Assembly: GCA_900552945.1 (NCBI GenBank)
Contig: USBI01000008.1
Span: 1 to 51,951, forward strand
Direction: 5' to 3'
Length of the DNA stretch: 51,951 bases
DNA from: an uncultured Oscillospiraceae bacterium
GTDB taxonomy: Bacteria; Bacillota; Clostridia; Oscillospirales; Ruminococcaceae
The notes under the pieces were generated by a model. The model made no database searches and had not been told where the DNA came from. It saw only the letters and a program-made list of their open reading frames with translations. Made by a program: the position numbers and the translations under genes. The stretch's first letter is position 1. Each line of letters opens with the position of its first letter. Positions 45,547-51,951 of the stretch are shown piece after piece.

Positions 45547-45557
45547 ACATTTACCGA

Positions 45558-45596
45558 TGAAAAGGCGGCGGAACCTCAGTTCCGCCGCCTTTTTCG
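45558..45596. terminator. Terminator after galM, possibly bidirectional
   Basis: A GC-rich perfect stem (AAAGGCGGCGGAAC with GTTCCGCCGCCTTT, about 45561-45592) with a 4-base loop and T-run. It converges with the MscS gene on the minus strand. Confidence 0.9.
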
Positions 45597-45626
45597 TAAC
45601 TGTTTGAAACTCCGTGGGAGTCTTTT

Positions 45627-46457
45627 TTATTCAGCCTGATTAGTGGGTTGCTGAGAAGAAGGATCAAGATGAACATCGAGCTGCGGGTAGGGGATGGAAA
45701 TCCCGTTTTCATCAAACAGCTGCTTGACTTGCTCTAAAAGATCAAATTTTAAATTAATCAGATTGGAAGACTCTACCCAGACATAGCAGGAAATTTTTAC
45801 AGCGCTGTCTCCCAGTTCACATAAGCGAATGATCGGTTCCGGCGTTTTCAATGCATCTTTGTGCGCATCCACAGCGCTTTTGATTAAAGCTTTTGCACGT
45901 TCTACATCGTCTTTATAAGAGATGCCGAACGTAAGGTCCAGCCGGCGTTCTCCTTCCCGTGAGATATTGATGATCTGTTCGTCTGCGATTTGCCCGTTTG
46001 GGATGTACACGACACGGTTGTCAAATGTATTGATTTGCGTGTAAAGAATGCTGATCTCTTTCACCGTTCCGGTGACTCCGTCTGCTTCAACGACATCGCC
46101 AATCTTAAATGGCTTTGAGGCGAGCAGCAAAAGGCCGCTTGCCATGTTTGCAAGGGAATCTTTTACGGCAAGGCTCACAGCCAGTCCAACCGCACCAAAC
46201 GCCGCGACCAGCGAGGTAGTGGGAAATCCCGCAACGGAAAGGGCAATGATCCCCACGACGATATAAAGGCCGATTTTAACGACCGGTTCAATAAAACGGA
46301 CGATCGCTTGATCGATACGGCTGCGTGCGAGCGCTTTCTTGGTCAGGCGGTTTAAAAAGTAAACCACCACCATCCCGGCTGCGAACACAACGATTGCCAT
46401 AAGGATTTGCGGTGCTTTTTGCACGAGATACTGGTAAACTTCATTGACAATATTCAT
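45627..46457 (-). CDS. Small-conductance mechanosensitive channel (MscS family)
   Basis: Opens on membrane tension to release solutes during osmotic downshock. The 276-residue protein has three hydrophobic segments (about 15-35, 58-78 and 83-110, the last being the pore helix with SLVAAFGAVGLAVSLAVKD). The beta domain follows with KPFKIGDVVEADGVTGTVKEI and VVYIPNGQI, then a C-terminal alpha/beta region. This is the standard compact YggB-like form. GTGAGGAAAATAA precedes the ATG. A strong promoter lies upstream on the minus strand. It is monocistronic. Confidence 0.94.
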   Translation of the reverse strand: MNIVNEVYQYLVQKAPQILMAIVVFAAGMVVVYFLNRLTKKALARSRIDQAIVRFIEPVVKIGLYIVVGIIALSVAGFPTTSLVAAFGAVGLAVSLAVKDSLANMASGLLLLASKPFKIGDVVEADGVTGTVKEISILYTQINTFDNRVVYIPNGQIADEQIINISREGERRLDLTFGISYKDDVERAKALIKSAVDAHKDALKTPEPIIRLCELGDSAVKISCYVWVESSNLINLKFDLLEQVKQLFDENGISIPYPQLDVHLDPSSQQPTNQAE

Positions 46458-46508
46458 TTATTTTCCTCACTTTGCGAGTTGCGCGGCATGGCTTTTTTAC
46501 TTTGCTTT

Positions 46509-46538
46509 ATTATACCTCGCTTTCTTTTACCATGGCAA
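46509..46538 (-). promoter_or_regulatory. Promoter of the MscS gene
   Basis: On the minus strand, TTGCCA (46533-46538), an 18-base spacer and TATAAT (46509-46514). Confidence 0.78.
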
Positions 46539-46586
46539 TGCTTTTTAAAAAGGTGGATGAAATTATGAAAAAATTGCAGATATTCA

Positions 46587-46615
46587 TTGAAATTTATTTT
46601 TAGATAGGTTATAAT
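46587..46615 (+). promoter_or_regulatory. Promoter of the sodium-pump genes
   Basis: TTGAAA (46587-46592), 17-base spacer, TATAAT (46610-46615). It lies 57 bases before the OadG-like start and is near consensus. Confidence 0.85.
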
Positions 46616-46671
46616 AATTCCAATCGTTAGTTTTTTAACGCATGAAAATTTTATAAAAAGGAGAAGCAAAG

Positions 46672-47034
46672 ATGGATTGGGGCTCAATTATTGCTGTTGT
46701 TATAACAGGGCTTATCGTAGTGTTTGCTGCGCTTATTGGTCTGGTCATCATCCTGTACATCACCGGCGCTGTAGTTTCCCGTATTGCCGGGTCGAAGAAA
46801 AAACAGCCGGATGTTGCAGCGCAGTCTGCGCCCGCAGCTGCACCAAAAGCAGCTGCACCTGCAAAAGCTGCTGAGTTTGTGCCTCCGGCAGGACCGGGTC
46901 CGGTCATGAATGCTGCTGTTGAGGACGGTATTCCGGGAAAAACAGTCGCTGCGATTTCTGCGGCGGTTTCCGTTTCTTTGGAAGGCCAGGGTTCTTATGC
47001 AATCAAGAGTATTAAACGCTCGGAAAAAAAGTGA
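46672..47034 (+). CDS. OadG-like gamma subunit of a Na+-translocating decarboxylase
   Basis: A 120-residue single-span membrane protein. One TM helix (about 5-33) is followed by KKKQ, an Ala/Pro-rich linker (about 48-68) and a short C-terminal domain (PGKTVAAISAAVSVSLEGQG...IKSIKRSEKK). This layout matches gamma/delta subunits of oxaloacetate, methylmalonyl-CoA and glutaconyl-CoA decarboxylases, which assemble the complex. AAAAGGAGAAG precedes the ATG. It is 43 bases upstream of the beta-subunit gene and has a strong promoter. The biotin-carrier and carboxyltransferase genes are not in the window. Confidence 0.87.
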   Translation: MDWGSIIAVVITGLIVVFAALIGLVIILYITGAVVSRIAGSKKKQPDVAAQSAPAAAPKAAAPAKAAEFVPPAGPGPVMNAAVEDGIPGKTVAAISAAVSVSLEGQGSYAIKSIKRSEKK

Positions 47035-47077
47035 CCCGTATTTGTTCTTGAATCTTGAATGAAAGGAACGTGAAACT

Positions 47078-48271
47078 GTGGACGTATTTGTAGAAACTAT
47101 ACAGGGCATTATCCAGGACTCCGGTTTTATGGCAATGACCTGGCAGCAGGGCGTTATGATCCTTATTTCATTTGTCCTGTTTTTCTTGGCAATCGCTAAA
47201 AAGTTTGAACCGCTGCTTTTGTTGCCGATCGCGTTCGGTATGTTCTTGGCAAACATTCCGCTCAGTGAGGTGTATCATCCGGAACTGTTCGCCGGCACGA
47301 CCATTGATTACGGTCAGGTTTTGCAAAAAGGCGGACTGGTTGATATTCTTTACCTTGGCGTTAAACTCGGTATCTATCCGCCGCTCATCTTCTTGGGCGT
47401 TGGCGCAATGACCGACTTTGGCCCGCTGATCGCGAACCCGAAGAGCTTCCTGCTCGGTGCAGCAGCTCAGCTTGGTATTTTCACCACCTTTATCGGTGCG
47501 ATGGCACTTGGTATGTACTTCCCGGATTTCTTCCCGTTTGGCGGCCCGGAAGCGGCTTCCATCGGCATCATCGGCGGTGCAGACGGCCCGACCGCGATCT
47601 TTGTTACCAAATCGCTTGCGCCTGATCTGCTGCCTTCCATTGCGGTAGCTGCTTACTCTTACATGGCGCTGGTTCCGATTATCCAGCCGCCGATTATGAA
47701 ACTGCTCACCACCAAGAAACAGCGTTCTGTTGTTATGAAGCAGCTTCGCCCGGTTTCCAAAACCGAGAAGATCGTATTCCCGATCGTTACCACTCTGATT
47801 GTTTCTCTGCTGGTTCCGGATGCTGCTCCGCTGGTCGGTATGCTCATGCTCGGTAACCTCATGCGTGAGAGCGGCGTGGTTGAACGTATCAGCAAGACCG
47901 CTCAGAACGAGTTGATGAATATTGTCACCATCTTCCTCGGCGTTTCCGTTGGTGCGACCGCAGTTGGTGACAACTTCCTCAGCCCGTCCACACTTGCGAT
48001 CATCATCCTTGGTCTGCTTGCATTCTGCCTTGGCACAGCAGGCGGCGTACTCTTTGGCGATTTGATGTACATCTTCACCAAAGGCAAGGTCAATCCGCTC
48101 ATCGGTTCCGCTGGTGTATCTGCTGTTCCGATGGCTGCCCGTGTTTCTCAGAAGGTTGGTCAGAAAGAAAATCCGCGCAACTTCCTTCTCATGCATGCAA
48201 TGGGCCCGAACGTAGCTGGTGTTATCGGTTCTGCTGTTGCAGCAGGCGTTTTGCTCAGCGTGTTTGGTTAA
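47078..48271 (+). CDS. Na+-translocating decarboxylase beta subunit (OadB/GcdB/MmdB family)
   Basis: The membrane channel that couples decarboxylation of carboxybiotin to Na+ export. The 397-residue protein has about ten hydrophobic segments. It holds the family blocks [16 protein letters not shown] (Asp-containing), [13 protein letters not shown] with the Na+-binding Asp, and GNLMRESGV. The [12 protein letters not shown] region follows, then the C-terminal [16 protein letters not shown]. It is full length. The start is GTG at 47078 with AAAGGAACG 8 bases upstream. It is probably the second gene of a two-gene operon and is followed by a terminator. Confidence 0.94.
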   Translation: MDVFVETIQGIIQDSGFMAMTWQQGVMILISFVLFFLAIAKKFEPLLLLPIAFGMFLANIPLSEVYHPELFAGTTIDYGQVLQKGGLVDILYLGVKLGIYPPLIFLGVGAMTDFGPLIANPKSFLLGAAAQLGIFTTFIGAMALGMYFPDFFPFGGPEAASIGIIGGADGPTAIFVTKSLAPDLLPSIAVAAYSYMALVPIIQPPIMKLLTTKKQRSVVMKQLRPVSKTEKIVFPIVTTLIVSLLVPDAAPLVGMLMLGNLMRESGVVERISKTAQNELMNIVTIFLGVSVGATAVGDNFLSPSTLAIIILGLLAFCLGTAGGVLFGDLMYIFTKGKVNPLIGSAGVSAVPMAARVSQKVGQKENPRNFLLMHAMGPNVAGVIGSAVAAGVLLSVFG

Positions 48272-48287
48272 TCAAAAAAATAATTGG

Positions 48288-48325
48288 CAAAAAAGCAGGT
48301 CTTCTATCGGCCTGCTTTTTGTTTT
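48288..48325 (+). terminator. Terminator after the sodium-pump beta subunit
   Basis: A 10-bp perfect stem (48290-48299 with 48311-48320) with an 11-base loop that has further pairing, followed by GTTTTG. Confidence 0.85.
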
Positions 48326-48424
48326 GTTGGTTTTAATTCATGCTGTTTGACGTGCATGAACGAGAATTTGAAGCCATGTGTTTTAATGGTTTTGGAGGAG
48401 TCGCTTTCTTTTAAGAGAATTCTG

Positions 48425-48433
48425 TGATATAAT
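48425..48433 (+). promoter_or_regulatory. Extended -10 promoter of pcrA
   Basis: TGA-TATAAT (48425-48433), 67 bases before the ATG. The -35 region is weak. Confidence 0.6.
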
Positions 48434-48500
48434 AAATTTCCGTATCAATTCCTTTCACAGGACAAGTCGTTTTAATATAAAATAGTTTGAGGTAAGTTGA

Positions 48501-50861
48501 ATGTCTGAATTGCAGGAACGTTATCTTTCATTAAAAAAGAAGATCATTGAGCAGGAATATAGCCGCATGAACGATATGCAGCGGCAGGCGGTGGTTACGG
48601 TTGATGGCCCGCTGTTGATTCTCGCCGGAGCGGGCAGCGGAAAAACCACTGTGTTGGTCAACCGGATCGCCTGTCTGCTCAGTTATGGAAATGCTTATCT
48701 GGATACCGCGGTTCCTGAAAAGATCGGTGAACGTGAAATCGAGTTTCTTTCCCGGTTTGCAGAGCATCCGAACGAGCAGGACCGGGAAGCTGTTCATGGG
48801 ATTTTGGCAGTGCGTCCGCCGCGCCCTTGGAATATTCTTGCAATCACTTTTACCAACAAGGCGGCAGGAGAGCTGAAAGAGCGGCTTAACGCAATGTTGG
48901 GTGAGGACGGCGGCGAAGTGAATGCCGGCACCTTCCATTCGGTGTGTGTACGCATTCTGCGGCGGAACATCGACCGGTTGGGATATACCGGCAGCTTTAC
49001 CATTTATGATACTGACGACAGCCTTCGCGTGGTTAAAGACAGCATGGCAGACCTCGGTGTCAGCGATAAAATGTTCCCGCCCAAAGCGGTGCTGGGAGAG
49101 ATCAGCCGCAGTAAGGACAAAATGCTCTCGCCGAAACAATTCATTCAGTCGGTCGGCAGTGATTACCGCCTTTCGGTGATCGGAAAAATTTATGACCGGT
49201 ACCAGACCCGCTTAAAAACAGCGAACGCGCTGGATTTCGACGATCTTATTGTTTTGACTGTGCGCTTATTTGAAGAGTTTCCGGATGTGCTGGAATATTA
49301 CCAGAACCGTTTCCGTTATATTCTGGTGGATGAGTATCAGGATACCAACCACGCGCAGTACTGTCTGGTCAGCCTGCTTGCGGGAAAACACCACAATCTC
49401 TGTGTTGTGGGTGATGACGACCAGAGTATTTATAAATTCCGCGGTGCGACGATTGAAAACATTTTGAGCTTTGAGAAACAGTTTCGGAATGCGGTCGTCA
49501 TCCGTCTGGAGCAGAACTACCGCTCTACCCAGAATATCCTCGACGCGGCAAACGCGGTCATTTCTCACAATCAGGAACGGAAGGGAAAGCGGCTCTGGAC
49601 CCAGAACGGTGACGGGGAGAAAATCGTCGTGCGCCGTGCGTCGGACGAAAGCGCTGAGGCGGAGTTTGTTGCTTCCAGCATTGTGGAAAACGTGAAAAAT
49701 GGCAGGAAATATTCCGACCACGCCGTTCTTTACCGGATGAATGCCCAGTCCAACAGCGTGGAGCGTTACTTCATCCGCAGCAATATCCCGTACCGAATCA
49801 TTGGCGGGCATAAGTTCTTCGAGCGGAAAGAGATCAAAGATATGCTCGCGTATTTGAATGTGATCAACAACCCGAGCGACAGTGTGCGCCTCAAACGGAT
49901 CATCAACGAGCCCAAGCGCGGCATCGGCGCGTCTACAGTCGCTGCCGCGGAGCAGATCGCCGAAGGGGAGGGAATCCCGCTGTTTGAGGTTCTCCGGGAG
50001 GCGGATACCTATCCCGCGCTGTCCAGGCGTAGTGGGCCGCTCAAAGAGTTTGTCCGAATCATCACCGAACTGGCCTTTGCCGCGGAACAGGAGTCACTGG
50101 AAGATCTGTTGGATCTGCTGCTGCAGGAGACCGGCTACCGGCTCATGCTTCAGGCGGACGGTCCGGAAGGGGAAGTTCGGCTGGAAAATATTGAAGAGCT
50201 GAAATCCAACATGAAAAATTACGAGGAAGAAAACCAGGATGACGCCTCTCTTTCCGGCTTTTTGGAAGAGGTTGCGCTTTACACTGATCTGGATAATCTC
50301 AACCAGTCGGAGGACAGTGTTGTGATGATGACTCTGCACTCCGCAAAAGGGCTGGAGTTTCCTTATGTATATATTGTGGGGATGGAGGAAGGAATTTTTC
50401 CTTCCCGTAACATTCTCAATTTCCCGGAGGAGCTGGAGGAGGAGCGCCGGCTTGCCTATGTGGGCATTACCCGTGCGAAAGAAAAGCTGTACCTGCTCAG
50501 CGCCGCGTCGCGTATGCTGTTCGGCTCCACCACCCGCAACCGTTCTTCCCGCTTCCTTGAGGAGATACCGGGTGAACTGACCGACCGGAAGGATCTGACC
50601 GTTCATACATATACCCCTTACCAGCCGCAGACAAAACAGGTACCGGCTGCCTTTTCGGTTGAGCCGGCGGGCCGCCCGGCGAAAGCTGCGCCGGCCGCTA
50701 TCGACTTTAAGGTGGGCGATACCGTCAGCCACCGGGTATTCGGAAACGGTATGGTCGTTTCCATGACTCCCATGGCGAACGATGTGCTGGTTGAAGTGGC
50801 GTTTGATAAGGTTGGTACTAAAAAAATCATGGCGAATTTTGCTCGGTTGAAAAAAATCTGA
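48501..50861 (+). CDS. pcrA: ATP-dependent DNA helicase PcrA/UvrD
   Basis: A superfamily 1 3'-5' helicase that removes RecA from DNA and works in nucleotide excision repair. Walker A AGAGSGKT is at 43-50, and further motifs are AITFTNKAAGELKERL, VDEYQDTN, GDDDQSIYKFRGA, QNYRSTQNI, MTLHSAKGLEF and AYVGITRAKEKLYL. The C-terminal Tudor-like domain has GDTVSHRVFGNGMVVSM. At 786 residues it is complete, with an insertion of about 25 residues between motifs I and Ia (around 60-90). The ATG has a weak GAGGTAAG upstream. It is the last gene before the cysteine-rich protein. Confidence 0.96.
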   Translation: MSELQERYLSLKKKIIEQEYSRMNDMQRQAVVTVDGPLLILAGAGSGKTTVLVNRIACLLSYGNAYLDTAVPEKIGEREIEFLSRFAEHPNEQDREAVHGILAVRPPRPWNILAITFTNKAAGELKERLNAMLGEDGGEVNAGTFHSVCVRILRRNIDRLGYTGSFTIYDTDDSLRVVKDSMADLGVSDKMFPPKAVLGEISRSKDKMLSPKQFIQSVGSDYRLSVIGKIYDRYQTRLKTANALDFDDLIVLTVRLFEEFPDVLEYYQNRFRYILVDEYQDTNHAQYCLVSLLAGKHHNLCVVGDDDQSIYKFRGATIENILSFEKQFRNAVVIRLEQNYRSTQNILDAANAVISHNQERKGKRLWTQNGDGEKIVVRRASDESAEAEFVASSIVENVKNGRKYSDHAVLYRMNAQSNSVERYFIRSNIPYRIIGGHKFFERKEIKDMLAYLNVINNPSDSVRLKRIINEPKRGIGASTVAAAEQIAEGEGIPLFEVLREADTYPALSRRSGPLKEFVRIITELAFAAEQESLEDLLDLLLQETGYRLMLQADGPEGEVRLENIEELKSNMKNYEEENQDDASLSGFLEEVALYTDLDNLNQSEDSVVMMTLHSAKGLEFPYVYIVGMEEGIFPSRNILNFPEELEEERRLAYVGITRAKEKLYLLSAASRMLFGSTTRNRSSRFLEEIPGELTDRKDLTVHTYTPYQPQTKQVPAAFSVEPAGRPAKAAPAAIDFKVGDTVSHRVFGNGMVVSMTPMANDVLVEVAFDKVGTKKIMANFARLKKI

Positions 50862-50871
50862 TTCATTATGC

Positions 50872-50897
50872 ACCAAGTGCCGTATTCTCCATATTAT
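50872..50897 (+). promoter_or_regulatory. Possible sporulation (sigma-K-like) promoter and 19-base palindrome
   Basis: AC at 50872-50873, 16 bases, then CATATTAT from 50890, resembling the sigma-K form AC-N16-CATA-N3-T. The palindrome TTAAGGCAA-T-TTGCTTTAA (50901-50919, one mismatch) follows before the ribosome binding site. This is a weak match, and a housekeeping promoter is not excluded. Confidence 0.3.
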
Positions 50898-50941
50898 GTA
50901 TTAAGGCAATTTGCTTTAATAAGGACATAAGGAGGATCATT

Positions 50942-51757
50942 ATGGCTGAAAAATTTTCGTCGGGCTGCTGTGACAATGGCTTTAAAGAAGCGGTCTGCAT
51001 TGAAACGGCCAGAATCTACGATTCCTGCAGTGCCAAAGACTGTTTTGAAGACCTTCAGGTCTATTTCACAGACACTGCACAAAGCATCATCGATGCGGCC
51101 GTAAGTGTAAAAAGCAAGAAAGCAGCGGTACTTAATGTCTACATGAACGTGGAACCGGTCGCGTTTAACAAAGGGTTTTACTCGGTGGATATCACCTTCT
51201 TCTTCAAGGTGACTGTTGAGGCGTTCACCTCTCCGGTCAGCGCGCCCACAGAGGTTACCGGCCTTGCCGTGTTTACCAAGAAAGTGATTCTGTACGGCAG
51301 TGAAGGCAATGTTGCGACCTACTCGACCGATGCGAATCTCATCAACCGGTTTGATTACTGCGGCAACAGTCTGCCGACTGCGAGCATCCAGCTTGTGGAG
51401 CCGATTTTCCTTGCGGTAAAGATGTGCCCGCGCAACGATTGCTGCTATGAGCCGTGCATCAATATCCCGCCGGAAGTCGCAGCGGAATTTGACGGCAACT
51501 TCTGTGCAGTTATTCCGGGCAGAAATGTGTTTGCAACACTTGGTCTGTTTTCCATTGTTAACCTGCAGCGCCGGGTTCAGCTGCTTGTTCCGGCTTACGA
51601 TTATTGTGTGCCGGAAAAAGAGTGTTGCTGCAACACTGAAGACCCTTGTGAAATCTTTCGCGGCATTCAGTTCCCGGCGGATGAGTTTTTCCCGCCGAAG
51701 CTTAACACGGATTGTTCGTCACCGTCAGATTGTGACTGCGACACATCCAAACGTTGA
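50942..51757 (+). CDS. Cysteine-rich conserved clostridial protein of unknown function
   Basis: A 271-residue protein with 19 cysteines (7 percent), many in pairs or runs: GCC at the N-terminus, NDCCYEPC, KECCCNTEDPC and SDCDCD at the tail. No signal peptide and no transmembrane segment are seen. The middle part looks beta-rich (VYMNVEPVAFNKGFYSVDITFFF). Similar proteins occur in many Clostridia with no assigned function. A spore-coat or crust protein is a reasonable guess, given the cysteines, the lack of a signal peptide and a possible mother-cell promoter, but this is inference. AAGGAGG precedes the ATG. It stands alone after pcrA. Confidence 0.8.
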   Translation: MAEKFSSGCCDNGFKEAVCIETARIYDSCSAKDCFEDLQVYFTDTAQSIIDAAVSVKSKKAAVLNVYMNVEPVAFNKGFYSVDITFFFKVTVEAFTSPVSAPTEVTGLAVFTKKVILYGSEGNVATYSTDANLINRFDYCGNSLPTASIQLVEPIFLAVKMCPRNDCCYEPCINIPPEVAAEFDGNFCAVIPGRNVFATLGLFSIVNLQRRVQLLVPAYDYCVPEKECCCNTEDPCEIFRGIQFPADEFFPPKLNTDCSSPSDCDCDTSKR

Positions 51758-51772
51758 CTGTAATACAGCCTC

Positions 51773-51808
51773 TCCGGTCGGCCGGGAGGGTTCCCTCCCG
51801 GTGCCGGA
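51773..51808 (+). terminator. Hairpin after the cysteine-rich gene
   Basis: A 9-bp perfect inner stem (51782-51790 with 51793-51801) with outer TCCGG/CCGGA arms. No T-run follows, so termination is likely but not certain. From 51809 to the window end no gene is confirmed; GTGAAAAAG near the last bases may open another gene. Confidence 0.5.
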
Positions 51809-51951
51809 AAAGCTGCTTTTATAAAACGGCCGAAAGGTTTGCCGGAAACGGCGCCTGAACCATGGCCGGACAAGCTTTGCGAATGTGTATTCGTAAGAAA
51901 GATTAACTATTAAAAATCAACCCCGAAAATGAATGGTGGTGGTGAAAAAGA

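Noticed and set aside
47168..48196. Minus-strand frame of 342 codons rich in charged residues
   Set aside because: Antisense to the sodium-pump beta subunit, whose family match is clear.
1..51951. CRISPR arrays, tRNA, rRNA, insertion sequences and prophage genes
   Set aside because: No regularly spaced repeats, no tRNA-like cloverleaf with conserved TTC-arm, no transposase or integrase found on either strand by reading; a tRNAscan and ISfinder search would confirm this.

Overview
The window reads as a chromosomal segment of an anaerobic Bacillota, most likely class Clostridia and close to Oscillospiraceae/Ruminococcaceae. The support is an adenosylcobalamin-type (class II) ribonucleotide reductase, subunits of a sodium-pumping decarboxylase, two T-box leaders, a GdpP-L9-DnaB-TilS-Hpt-FtsH gene block, Bacillota-style ribosome binding sites with several TTG/GTG starts, and small clostridial proteins of unknown function. 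This placement is inferred from gene content; there is no rRNA in the window. Bases 1-48 are not genomic: they are an untrimmed Illumina Nextera adapter with its index, so the first gene is cut at its 5' end by the assembly. I see no tRNA, rRNA, IS element, prophage or CRISPR array.

Layout. 49-3432 (+): truncated nrdJ, an overlapping nucleotidyltransferase-fold gene, then a Nudix hydrolase with its own promoter. 3662-8864 (-): thrS behind a threonine T-box, then a DUF1015 gene and glpK. 9197-19236 (+): a VanZ-like protein, a lipoprotein and a PhoP/PhoR-like two-component system, followed by yqhQ, prmC, recA, recX, rimO and pgsA. 19237-21594 (+): a cysteine T-box controlling cysE and cysS. 21724-23987 (-): a lipoprotein with a membrane-anchored XRE regulator, and a tight operon of three small proteins of unknown function. 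24078-28048 (+): a YfcE-like phosphoesterase, a short GH32 hydrolase, pyrE and a trehalase-like glycoside hydrolase. 28136-30467 (-): nadC and nadB. 31016-40766 (+): RNase J behind a long leader, then gdpP, rplI, dnaB, tilS, hpt and ftsH. 40832-45546 (+): an FkbM-type methyltransferase and the Leloir genes galK, galE and galM. 45627-46457 (-): an MscS channel. 46672-51757 (+): OadG/OadB-like sodium pump subunits, pcrA, and a cysteine-rich protein of unknown function.

How the genes work together. Charged-tRNA supply controls thrS and the cysteine synthesis/charging pair through transcription attenuation. The Leloir genes convert galactose to the UDP-glucose pool, and glpK and the two glycoside hydrolases feed glycolysis. 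NadB/NadC supply NAD precursors. GdpP sets cyclic-di-AMP levels. RecA/RecX/PcrA serve DNA repair, and DnaB and L9 serve replication and translation. The sodium-pump subunits suggest energy conservation through decarboxylation, but the carboxyltransferase and biotin carrier are not here.

Most of the window is ordinary housekeeping. The parts I would look at again are the three-small-protein operon at 22921-23987, the cysteine-rich protein with a mother-cell-like promoter at 50870-51757, the VanZ/lipoprotein/two-component cluster, the RNase J leader, and a 42-base near-palindrome after galE. I did not find anything I could defend as a wholly new system.
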